From: PVC group bacterium
GTDB taxonomy: Bacteria > Verrucomicrobiota > Kiritimatiellia > UBA8416
DNA: 64,000 nt
Direction of reading: 5' to 3'
NCBI GenBank assembly: GCA_003567005.1
Contig: PXBF01000107.1
Span: 19,979 to 83,978, forward strand
Below, piece after piece: positions 35,150 through 43,404 of the stretch; position 1 is the first letter of the stretch; the number at the start of each line of letters is the position of its first letter. The translations under genes were made by a program, and so were the position numbers. The notes under the pieces were generated by a model. It was not told the DNA's origin, did not search any database, and saw nothing but the letters and a program-made list of their open reading frames with translations.

Positions 35150-36401
35150 GGTTACCCCCTCCCCGTGTGGAGAGTCCTTGTAAGCGATCCGATGCCGTGC
35201 GGTAGCGCAAATCGCGATCGTCCGGTAACCGGGCAAGAATCAATCGCAGCAGCTCCGTTTCGGCTTCGGTATCATTTCGTTGTGCGGCTCGGTCGGCTTC
35301 GGCAAAGATATCTTGGATATGTGCATCTAGATCTCGACGGTATTGGTCTCGCGTTCTGGCGATGTCAGTGGCGATATCGGGTGAGGGGCGTATGGAGCGC
35401 ACGAGCCACGCAGCATACTCGAGATCCTGCACAGCCGTGTACAGGTGGTCATGGCGGCTTGATTGGGTTACATCAGCATCTTCTTGCGCTTTCGCAAGTT
35501 TTTGTTGTGCGAGCCGCATGAGGTTTTGATCCGAAAAATCGTGGATCCAATTTCCGAATAACGTGGCGGCGGTTGTTTCGATTTGTGCGGCGAGGTTGCG
35601 GAAGCTAGCGGATCCTCCGCCTACGGGGTTACGAACGATGTGCTGTCGGTTATTGACAAACGCTTGGATGCGGATTTCAGAGGGACTGGTGTCCATGTTA
35701 TCTTCGCTGGCCAAGGAAAAGAATCCAGATTCGGCAAAGTTGCGGGACAAGATTTCGATCTGGTAGCGTGATATTGGGACGGAGCGATGCATGTCCCGAT
35801 TGGTGGCGAGGTCTTCGATGCGAATCGTGGCGACATCTGGCGGCAGAATCTGAAAGTGCATCGTGTGAATGGTGTTGGTGTCGGCTTGTATCCGGTAATA
35901 ATCCAGTCCGAGATAGGGTATTATGGTATGTTCGGCCCACTCCTGTGCAGTAGGGGTAGCCGTGTCTTGTTCTGAGGGGGTGGGCGGTATCCAGAGGAAG
36001 AAGGCATAGGCGGCTAATGCAATGGCGATGGTGCAGCAAATGACGGTTAGCGGTGTTATAAATCTCTGGTACGTTGCGGATCTATTCGGGCTTGGCACGC
36101 CTCCGTCGGATTCAACAAGGATTGTGGTATCTCCGATCGAAATGCGCCGGTTTTTCCAAAGGGGCGCTTCTTGCACGCGCGCACCATCGACTTCCGTGCA
36201 ATTGGCACTTTTGAGGTCCGCGACCCAAAGAAGTCCGTCGCGAAGGAAGATGCGGCAATGATGGCGTGAAAGAGATGGGTCAAGAATAATGACATCACAA
36301 TTCTCCGACCTGCCAATAAGGGCGCCTTTTTCGTCTACAGAAAAGGTCTTGCCGTACTGAGGGCCAGCGACGATACGAAAACGATAAAAAGGTACACTCA
36401 T
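35139..36401 (-). CDS. FHA-domain membrane protein
   Basis: A 420-residue protein with a cytoplasmic FHA domain (about residues 5-97): GALIGRSENCDVIILDP with Gly30-Arg31, then SLSRHHCRIFL, the phosphothreonine-binding loops. One membrane helix (residues about 116-138, VICCTIAIALAAYAFFLW) separates it from an extracytoplasmic, partly helical region with regularly charged segments (LAQQKLAKAQEDADV). FHA proteins read Thr phosphorylation; a Ser/Thr kinase is not in this window. The downstream PEGA gene overlaps it. The start is uncertain: ATG 36401 best precedes the FHA fold, but longer starts would add a hydrophobic leader. Confidence 0.85.
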   Translation of the reverse strand: MSVPFYRFRIVAGPQYGKTFSVDEKGALIGRSENCDVIILDPSLSRHHCRIFLRDGLLWVADLKSANCTEVDGARVQEAPLWKNRRISIGDTTILVESDGGVPSPNRSATYQRFITPLTVICCTIAIALAAYAFFLWIPPTPSEQDTATPTAQEWAEHTIIPYLGLDYYRIQADTNTIHTMHFQILPPDVATIRIEDLATNRDMHRSVPISRYQIEILSRNFAESGFFSLASEDNMDTSPSEIRIQAFVNNRQHIVRNPVGGGSASFRNLAAQIETTAATLFGNWIHDFSDQNLMRLAQQKLAKAQEDADVTQSSRHDHLYTAVQDLEYAAWLVRSIRPSPDIATDIARTRDQYRRDLDAHIQDIFAEADRAAQRNDTEAETELLRLILARLPDDRDLRYRTASDRLQGLSTRGGGNHAP

Positions 36402-36571
36402 AATATAAAGAATAGCAATTGCTGTAGCAGGGGGCAAGAGCAGCATCTGGAAAACTGCAAGTATATCGGTTTTTTTGCTAACGCTATTGCCGTCCAACGC
36501 TTCTGTGCTTATTATGGAGATGATTTTGCCCGTTGCGAGCGTTGGTGATTTCATTTCATGGAGGTACGATT

Positions 36572-37534
36572 ATGGGTGGAGGAAAAGCATGCTGCATGCC
36601 TGGGGAAAAGCGCTGCCATTGCGAAGATGGAGTCGAACCGACATTCGCACGGGTGTCGCGCGGGAAAACCGAGGGCATGGTACGTTTAGCGGGCGGTGCA
36701 TTTCTGATGGGGACAAATGATACGATTGGATTCCCGGAAGATGGTGAGGGGCCTGTTCGTAAAGTTACCCTCGAAGGATTTTTCATGGATGAGCATTCGG
36801 TGACGAATGCGGATTTTGATGCATTTGTGGCTTCAACCGGGTATAGGACAGACGCTGAGAGGTTTGGTTATTCGTATGTGTTTCATTCGTTTTTGTCTTC
36901 GGACTTACGTGAGGCACTTATCAGAATGGGCCGGCAGCTGGCAGGACTGGAGTGGTGGTTTCATGTGGATGGAGCGGATTGGCGTCATCCGGAAGGGCCT
37001 TCTTCCGTCTTGGGCGATCATCGCATGGATCATCCCGTTGTGCATATTTCCTGGCGGGATGCGGTCGCTTATAGTACGTGGGCCGGCAAGCGGTTACCGA
37101 CGGAGGCGGAGTTTGAATATGCTGCGCGCGGTGGTTTGGTGCAAAAGCGTTATTGTTGGGGCAATACGTTTATGCCGCGCGGTAAGCACATGTGTAATAT
37201 TTGGCAAGGGGATTTTCCCGTGCGCAATACGGAAGAGGATGGGTATGTGGGAACGGCCCCTGCTCGTAGCTTCCCAAAGAATGGTTATGGACTGTATCAT
37301 ATGGCTGGCAACGTATGGGAATGGGTGTTTGATCGGTGGAGTCCGGACTATCATATAAAGGGACCCCGCGTGAATCCGATTGGCCCGCCAGAAGGGGATC
37401 GCAGGGTGATGCGTGGCGGATCCTATTTATGTCATGATTCGTATTGTAATCGCTACCGGGTGGCGGCGCGCAGTGGTAATACGCCGGATTCATCGTCGGG
37501 TAATATGGGATTTCGCTGTGTACGCGATTTGTAA
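36572..37534 (+). CDS. formylglycine-generating enzyme (SUMF1 type)
   Basis: A 320-residue FGE-sulfatase fold enzyme that oxidises a Cys in sulfatases to formylglycine using copper and oxygen. It has VRLAGGAFLMGTND, VHISWRDAVAYSTWAGKRLP, TEAEFEYAARGG, YHMAGNVWEWVFDRW and GGSYLCHDSYCNRYR. The last contains Cys287 and Cys292, whose five-residue spacing matches the active-site pair of true FGEs, so it is not just a structural homologue. The N-terminal 30 residues are Cys-rich (KACCMPGEKRCHCEDG), as in other bacterial FGEs. ATG 36572 follows GGAGG with good spacing. It is divergent from the FHA gene. No sulfatase is encoded in the window. In an anaerobe, an oxygen-dependent FGE would be surprising. 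Confidence 0.93.
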   Translation: MGGGKACCMPGEKRCHCEDGVEPTFARVSRGKTEGMVRLAGGAFLMGTNDTIGFPEDGEGPVRKVTLEGFFMDEHSVTNADFDAFVASTGYRTDAERFGYSYVFHSFLSSDLREALIRMGRQLAGLEWWFHVDGADWRHPEGPSSVLGDHRMDHPVVHISWRDAVAYSTWAGKRLPTEAEFEYAARGGLVQKRYCWGNTFMPRGKHMCNIWQGDFPVRNTEEDGYVGTAPARSFPKNGYGLYHMAGNVWEWVFDRWSPDYHIKGPRVNPIGPPEGDRRVMRGGSYLCHDSYCNRYRVAARSGNTPDSSSGNMGFRCVRDL

Positions 37535-37546
37535 TGTGGAGTAACC

Positions 37547-39709
37547 ATGATTCTGCAACTATCCCGGCGTGTACAGCGTACAGCCCAGAAGCAAGTTACC
37601 CTGATCGGTTTTGTTAATGCGCTCGGTTTTGGTTTGCTTACAGGCCAGACCATTTATTTGTTGGCCTTAGTCTATGAGGCAACCGATAGGCATATGGGAA
37701 TTTTGTATGCGGCTCCCTTCTTGACGACACTAGCAGCCGTATTGGTGCCTTTCTGGTTGAATGGTCGCGAAACCACATCCATGTGGTCGCGGTTCTGGCT
37801 CTTGCGGACCTTTGTGTGTCTGGGGTATTTCGGGCTATTGTTTTTGCCTCCGACACCATTACGCATATGGCTCTTTGTTGGGTTGTACCTCGTATTTCTG
37901 GTGTTGCGGGCTTTTGGGATGGCGGGGTATTTCACAGTGATTCGCGCATTTGCCCCACCCGGTGAAACGTCGCAGTTGATGGCGCGTTCTTTGGGGGCGG
38001 GTCAGGTAGGTGTTTTGTTGGCAACCATTTTCGGGTTCTGGGTGACGCGTAGCAATTGGCTCGGTACGGAAGAGCGGAACTTATTTCTCTTGATTGGTCT
38101 AGGTACGGTTTTTAACGGTCTTACCTCTTGGTTGATCAGTCGTTTACCGCGGACGGGGTATTTGACGGATGGTAGCCGAAGAAGTTTGGTGCAAGCTTTT
38201 GTCGAGACGTGGCGAAAGTCCAGCTTGCGTGAAGTTGCTCTGGTGGTCGTTTTGCATGCCGTGGTAGCCGTGTTCGGTGGGTACCTTATCAGTTACATGC
38301 GTAATGTGGCTTTGTTTGGCGTCGATCATATTTTCTTTTATACGGTATTAGGGGTTGTTGCCTCGATTTTGATTTCACGGATTTTGAAGATGATCGGGCG
38401 TTGGGTACGTCCGCGTATCTTACTGTGTGCCACGCATGGTTTCCTGGCTATCCTGGTCTTGCTTTGGGCTTTATTGGATCTATTGCCGCGCTTGGCATAC
38501 AGTGTTGGTGGTGTGGCGACATTATACAGTCTGACAATACTTTGTATGACGGCATCACATATTGTATCCATGCAGTTGCGTACTGGTCGGTTACCCTTGC
38601 AGCATTCGGTAGAGCATTCGATTGTGTTCGACTGTATGCAGACCGTAGGAGCGTTGCTGGCATTGGGGACAGCATTTCTGCTGTCGTATCTTGCGCAAGG
38701 GCGTCCTTTGGACCTGCATGATTACAGTTTGTTTTTCATGGTTTGGGCGCTGGTAAGTCTTGGTACATGCGTTTTTGCCTTGCGAATGCGTTCTGGTGGC
38801 GCAAGCACATGGGGTGAGTTTTCCGCACTCATGCCTTCGAGTATTTTTACCATCATTCGTGCGAATCGTTTGGAACAAGAAGATTTGCCGATACGGCGAC
38901 ATTTGAGCTTGGAAGGTTTGCTTCTGACTCCGAATCAAGTGAGTCGGGAGTTAATGCTGGAACACCTGCGTTCGCCGGATACGGGTATTCGTACGAGCTG
39001 TATTCGTGTTTTGATGGGATATCCATTAGATGAAGCCATTCCCGCGTTATTGGCGGAAGCGCGTTCGCCGTACAGCCCATTACGCCGTGAAGCTTTGACG
39101 GCACTGAGCTTTACGGGGCGCGGTGATTTGGTGCCGGAGTTGTGGGCGCTTTGGGATAGTGCTTCGCCTGATGTGCGCCCAGCCTTGGTCAAGGCATTGT
39201 TGCGTTTGGATGCGCCTTTGACAGAACAGCAGATTCGAGAGGTATGGCGAGCATGCCCTCGCGGTCATCAAGGAGATATTTTCATAGGATTGGCTTTATC
39301 GCGCGACCGCATGCCATTATTATTTGAGTTGTTAGCGGGGGAATTGGCACAACAGCCCGATTCGTACTGGTCGCAGCCGCTTTTTGACTGGGTTGCCGCA
39401 GCGGCGGATCGACGCGCTTCCATGCAAGACATTTTTTGTGAGGAAAACCTTCGACCTGGCGGAGGTATTGATCATTTGATTGCCAATTATGAAGGCAAGT
39501 GGCCCACGGGAATAGACAAAAGGATATGTCGTCAACTGGTACTGGAGCATGCACATGATCGGTTAAACGAGTTGCTGCAAGCCGTTGTTCCTGCTGCATG
39601 GGTAAAGATTTATGATCGTAGCAGTGCACTCGGGGTATTGTTTTTATGCTTATTGTGGCATGACGGAGCCTTTTCTGTTGCTGGTACGGTCCCTGATGCG
39701 GGGGAATAG
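37547..39709 (+). CDS. MFS-like membrane transporter fused to HEAT-like repeats
   Basis: A 720-residue protein. Residues about 1-420 contain twelve hydrophobic helices of MFS type (from VTLIGFVNALGFGLLTGQTI to FFMVWALVSLGTCVFALRM). Residues about 450-640 are soluble helical repeats like HEAT units (EAIPALLAEARSPYSPLRREALTALSF, PALVKALLRL). The transport substrate is unknown. It begins 12 nt after the FGE stop with a GGAG site, so it may share its transcript, and pgi follows 75 nt later. MFS-HEAT architectures occur in PVC-group bacteria; the HEAT part may recruit partners. Confidence 0.8.
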   Translation: MILQLSRRVQRTAQKQVTLIGFVNALGFGLLTGQTIYLLALVYEATDRHMGILYAAPFLTTLAAVLVPFWLNGRETTSMWSRFWLLRTFVCLGYFGLLFLPPTPLRIWLFVGLYLVFLVLRAFGMAGYFTVIRAFAPPGETSQLMARSLGAGQVGVLLATIFGFWVTRSNWLGTEERNLFLLIGLGTVFNGLTSWLISRLPRTGYLTDGSRRSLVQAFVETWRKSSLREVALVVVLHAVVAVFGGYLISYMRNVALFGVDHIFFYTVLGVVASILISRILKMIGRWVRPRILLCATHGFLAILVLLWALLDLLPRLAYSVGGVATLYSLTILCMTASHIVSMQLRTGRLPLQHSVEHSIVFDCMQTVGALLALGTAFLLSYLAQGRPLDLHDYSLFFMVWALVSLGTCVFALRMRSGGASTWGEFSALMPSSIFTIIRANRLEQEDLPIRRHLSLEGLLLTPNQVSRELMLEHLRSPDTGIRTSCIRVLMGYPLDEAIPALLAEARSPYSPLRREALTALSFTGRGDLVPELWALWDSASPDVRPALVKALLRLDAPLTEQQIREVWRACPRGHQGDIFIGLALSRDRMPLLFELLAGELAQQPDSYWSQPLFDWVAAAADRRASMQDIFCEENLRPGGGIDHLIANYEGKWPTGIDKRICRQLVLEHAHDRLNELLQAVVPAAWVKIYDRSSALGVLFLCLLWHDGAFSVAGTVPDAGE

Positions 39710-39784
39710 TGCGGTATGGACAATCGTCGTTTGCCTCGGTAGTATCCTGCGGAAAAGCAGTACAGAAAACCGATAGGAGTTGGC

Positions 39785-41419
39785 ATGAATAACAAACCAT
39801 TGACAGATACACCCGAATGGCGGCAGTTGGTGCGTCAGGCGTCTAGCATGAAACATGCGTCGATGCGCGAGTTGTTTGCTGCGGATGCGTCGCGCGCCTC
39901 GGATCTGTGTTTGGAGGCTTGTGGGCTATTTTTGGATTATTCCAAGAACCTCGTAGATCGTCAGACGATGCATCAACTTTTGGCGTTGGCGCAAACCTGC
40001 GAAGTACATCCCGCTGCTGAACGTATGTTTGGCGGTGAGCGGATCAATCAGACGGAGAATCGGGCGGTATTGCATACTGCGTTGCGGGAGCGCCGCGAAG
40101 ATGTTTCCATTTGTGTTGACGGTGAGGATGTTCTTCCGGCTGTACGCGAAGTGTTAGATCAGATGGGGCGTTTTTCGGATGCCGTGCGTTCCGGTGATTG
40201 GGTAGGCCATACCGGCAAACGTATTCGAAATATTATCAATATTGGGATTGGTGGATCGGATTTAGGGCCCGCTATGGCGTATGAGGCCCTGAAACCGTAT
40301 TCCCAGCGTGATGTACAGGTACAATTTGTGTCTAATGTGGATGGGACCCATTTGGCGGAGGCCCTCTTAGGATTGAATCCGGAAGAAACGTTATTTGTGG
40401 TCGTGTCGAAGACGTTTACTACACAGGAAACCATGACGAATGCCCAAAGTGCGCGTGAATGGTTGTTGGACACGATGGAGGATGAAGCTTCCGTAGCCCG
40501 TCATTTTGTGGCGGTTTCCACGAATAAGGAGGCTGTATCTGCCTTTGGTATCGATCCCGCCAATATGTTTGTATTCTGGGATTGGGTGGGCGGTCGTTAT
40601 TCCATGTGTTCCGCCGTAGGGTTGACGTTGATGCTGGCAATCGGAAAAGAAAATTTTGGTCGAATGCTAGATGGTTTCCATGCGATGGATCGCCATTTCA
40701 TGGAAGCTCCTTATGATCAGAACATGCCGGTTTTACTGGGATTGCTGGGGATATGGTACAATAATTTTCTCGGGGCACAGACGCATGCCGTATTGCCGTA
40801 CGATCAATATCTGGCGAGATTTGCTGCGCATTTACAGCAGATGGATATGGAAAGCAATGGGAAATATGTCAATGAAGATGGTATCACGGTGCGTTGGCAA
40901 ACGGGGCCGATCATCTGGGGTGAGCCGGGAACCAACGGGCAACATGCTTTCTATCAACTCATTCATCAAGGGACCAAATTGATACCAGCCGATTTTATTG
41001 GTTTTTGCAAAAGTCATCATCCGATGGGAGATCACCACGATAAGTTGTTGGCAAACTTTTTAGCGCAAACGGAGGCCTTGGCATTTGGGAAGACGAGGTC
41101 TGAAGTGGAGCGCGAGGGTGTACAGGGGCCCTTGGTTCCGCATAAGGTGTTTATGGGGAACCGACCGACTAACACGATCCTGGCAGATCAGTTAACGCCG
41201 GAGGTTCTGGGTTCCTTGACAGCGTTGTATGAGCACAAGGTTTTTGTGCAAGGCGTGATATGGCAGGTATTTTCATTTGATCAGTGGGGAGTGGAGCTAG
41301 GGAAAGCGCTTGCTAGTAAGATCTTGCCAGAGTTGGTGGCGGAAGATGAGGTTGAGCTATCACATGATTCTTCAACAAATGCGCTGATCCGGAGGATACG
41401 TGCGGCACGGAGATCCTAG
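39785..41419 (+). CDS. pgi: glucose-6-phosphate isomerase
   Basis: A 544-residue PGI that interconverts glucose 6-phosphate and fructose 6-phosphate. It has [67 protein letters not shown] with the catalytic His, and [19 protein letters not shown] with the catalytic Lys. Family length and motifs are intact. AGGAG lies before the ATG. It is preceded by the MFS-HEAT gene and followed by a lipoprotein gene 84 nt away. Confidence 0.98.
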   Translation: MNNKPLTDTPEWRQLVRQASSMKHASMRELFAADASRASDLCLEACGLFLDYSKNLVDRQTMHQLLALAQTCEVHPAAERMFGGERINQTENRAVLHTALRERREDVSICVDGEDVLPAVREVLDQMGRFSDAVRSGDWVGHTGKRIRNIINIGIGGSDLGPAMAYEALKPYSQRDVQVQFVSNVDGTHLAEALLGLNPEETLFVVVSKTFTTQETMTNAQSAREWLLDTMEDEASVARHFVAVSTNKEAVSAFGIDPANMFVFWDWVGGRYSMCSAVGLTLMLAIGKENFGRMLDGFHAMDRHFMEAPYDQNMPVLLGLLGIWYNNFLGAQTHAVLPYDQYLARFAAHLQQMDMESNGKYVNEDGITVRWQTGPIIWGEPGTNGQHAFYQLIHQGTKLIPADFIGFCKSHHPMGDHHDKLLANFLAQTEALAFGKTRSEVEREGVQGPLVPHKVFMGNRPTNTILADQLTPEVLGSLTALYEHKVFVQGVIWQVFSFDQWGVELGKALASKILPELVAEDEVELSHDSSTNALIRRIRAARRS

Positions 41420-41503
41420 TTGCGTATTTGCCGAGGAATCGACATGCTTTCTATTCGTGCTGTTTTTGTGGCGGTTGCTCTTCGTTGGTGATGGGGGTGT
41501 GAT

Positions 41504-42433
41504 ATGCTGAAACAATCCATATGGTCTGTGCTGTTGTGTGCCGCGTCATTTCACTTGTTGGGCTGTGGCCGCGTGGGGCAACAAGATGCACGGGAGCAGC
41601 GTCACCAGTTGGTCGTGGAGGCCTACGAAAAAATAGAAGCGGGTGAATATCGCGAAGCTGGGCGTTTGTTGCGTGCTGTATTGGATTCGCATCCCACCAT
41701 GGCGCGGCCGCATCTTGATTTAGCGATGATCTTTCATGAGCATCGTAGGGATTATATTCGGGCTATCTATCACTATCACCGGTACATGGAGTTGCGTCCG
41801 AATACAGAAAAGTCTGATATGATTCGTGCCCGTATCGATCAAGCGAAGGTTGCCTTTGTTTCGTCATATATACGTTCTTTGCCGGATGAAATTGTGGCGG
41901 CCCACATTCGCGATTTGGAGGAAGCAGGTGTTTTGGATGATCGTGCTGCAGTGCAAGCGGAGGTAACGGAGCGCGAACCTGTGGTTGTGTCTGAAGAACT
42001 GGAGCGTGAATTGGCGGCGGCGCATGATACCGTGTCGGAACAGCGGCTAGCGTTACGCGCACTGCGTGAGGAGCGCGAAGGGTTGCAAGCAGATCAGGAG
42101 CGAAGCGAGGAACAGCTACGGGCGTATGAATCCAAGATTGAAGCATTGCAAGACGAGTTGGAGCGATTGGCAGACATTATTGCCAGTACCCGTGCCGCGG
42201 TACCGGCTGCCTCTCCACATGATGAGGTGGATGATCTTGCGCCGGATACATCGACATTGCGTACTTACAGGGTGCGTGCCAATGATTCGCTTTCCGGGAT
42301 TGCACAGCGCGTTTACGGGGATGCCGCAAAATGGCGTTTGATTCAGGAGGCAAATCGAGAGGTTCTCGGTGAATCCGAAGTCCTTCGGATTGGTCAGGTT
42401 TTAGTGATTCCGGATGTTGATAACAGGAGATAA
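41504..42433 (+). CDS. TPR/LysM lipoprotein
   Basis: A 309-residue lipoprotein with MLKQSIWSVLLCAASFHLLGC (Cys21). It has an N-terminal TPR-like helical pair (AYEKIEAGEYREAGRLLRAV), a long coiled coil (about residues 165-230, ELERELAAAHDTVSEQRLAL), and a C-terminal LysM domain (YRVRANDSLSGIAQRVYG to IGQVLVIP). LysM binds peptidoglycan, so it probably tethers the cell wall in the periplasm. It heads a three-gene unit with two coiled-coil or membrane proteins; the next gene starts 5 nt after its stop. Confidence 0.88.
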   Translation: MLKQSIWSVLLCAASFHLLGCGRVGQQDAREQRHQLVVEAYEKIEAGEYREAGRLLRAVLDSHPTMARPHLDLAMIFHEHRRDYIRAIYHYHRYMELRPNTEKSDMIRARIDQAKVAFVSSYIRSLPDEIVAAHIRDLEEAGVLDDRAAVQAEVTEREPVVVSEELERELAAAHDTVSEQRLALRALREEREGLQADQERSEEQLRAYESKIEALQDELERLADIIASTRAAVPAASPHDEVDDLAPDTSTLRTYRVRANDSLSGIAQRVYGDAAKWRLIQEANREVLGESEVLRIGQVLVIPDVDNRR

Positions 42434-42438
42434 GGACA

Positions 42439-43104
42439 ATGGCACGATCGTTTGTAGATACGGACTTATTAGAGCCCGATGCATCGGATGATGCTTTGTT
42501 GGAAGAAAGTCGTGAACAAGCAGCAGACCGTTTGGCGCGTCAGAAAGAGCAGATTCAAGAAAAGGTTGCAGATGCGGCCGAAGAAATTGAACGGTTACAG
42601 TTACGCCAGAAAGAGCTCGAGCAAGCCCGCCAAGCCTTGCGTGAGTTGCACCGGAAACAGCATGAATATGAAGAGGGAAAAAAGGTTTTAATAGAAAAGC
42701 TGCATCGCAAGGCGATTTTGCTTGAGAAAGAACAGGTGCGTTTGACGCGTGTTTTGGAGTTGGTGACGGTCACGCGCGAAGATTTCGAGGCGATGCTGCG
42801 TGAATTACGTGAGATTCGTGAGGATCAATGGTCGGAGAGTGGGTTTGAGTCTTCGTTGGATGCAGCCTTAGCCTTATTGGAGAGCATGCGTGGTACGTTT
42901 ACAAAAGCAAGTGCGCGTCTGGAAGCCCAAGGTGTAGAGCGTGGAAGTCGTGATCGTGCGGGTAGTGACGCTGGGTCTGACTTGCGAGACGGAGCCGTGC
43001 TTTCCGGTAGTTGGGCATTCTGGTTCCGCGCCGCTTTTGCTTTTGCTCTTTCCCTGGGAGCCGTTGGCGCGATCCTTCTGTTTTTGTTTCACCATATGCG
43101 CTAG
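42439..43104 (+). CDS. coiled-coil protein with C-terminal membrane anchor
   Basis: A 221-residue protein that is almost entirely helical and rich in Glu, Arg and Gln, with heptad repeats over about residues 20-140 (EKVADAAEEIERLQLRQKEL, LEKEQVRLTRVLELVTV). One membrane segment closes it (about residues 195-215, FWFRAAFAFALSLGAVGAIL). AGGAGATAAGGA is a strong site just upstream, and it lies 5 nt after the LysM lipoprotein gene. It is tail-anchored with its coiled coil probably in the cytoplasm. No family is recognised. Confidence 0.75.
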   Translation: MARSFVDTDLLEPDASDDALLEESREQAADRLARQKEQIQEKVADAAEEIERLQLRQKELEQARQALRELHRKQHEYEEGKKVLIEKLHRKAILLEKEQVRLTRVLELVTVTREDFEAMLRELREIREDQWSESGFESSLDAALALLESMRGTFTKASARLEAQGVERGSRDRAGSDAGSDLRDGAVLSGSWAFWFRAAFAFALSLGAVGAILLFLFHHMR

Positions 43105-43107
43105 GGC

Positions 43108-43404
43108 ATGAATGATCGTATGAAAGTTCCGGGTAAACGTTTCCGTTGGTATGAAGGTATCGTCAGCCGTACAACGCGTCGCAAGCGATCTCTGCAGTAT
43201 GGCATGAGTAGTGATCGCGTTAAACAGTATATTCCTGGCCGGCAAGCGCGGCACGATGGTATTGCCATGTGCCTTTTACGTAAGGATATTGCGTCTGCTA
43301 TGCCCATGCGGCATGCCCAGCGTGTGGCGAGAAACCGACGGATCTTCATGCTATTATGCGTCTTTTTCGCATTGTGGTGGATGCTTGGCTGGCTGTACTT
43401 CTAG
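43108..43404 (+). CDS. small basic tail-anchored membrane protein
   Basis: A 98-residue basic protein (RFRWYEGIVSRTTRRKR, then GRQARHDGIAMCLLRKD). Its C-terminal hydrophobic segment (about residues 79-96, IFMLLCVFFALWWMLGW) is one membrane helix. It starts 3 nt after the preceding coiled-coil gene, so it likely belongs to the same unit. Its end overlaps the oppositely oriented histidine kinase by 51 nt. The family is unknown; translation is supported mainly by position and composition. Confidence 0.55.
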   Translation: MNDRMKVPGKRFRWYEGIVSRTTRRKRSLQYGMSSDRVKQYIPGRQARHDGIAMCLLRKDIASAMPMRHAQRVARNRRIFMLLCVFFALWWMLGWLYF

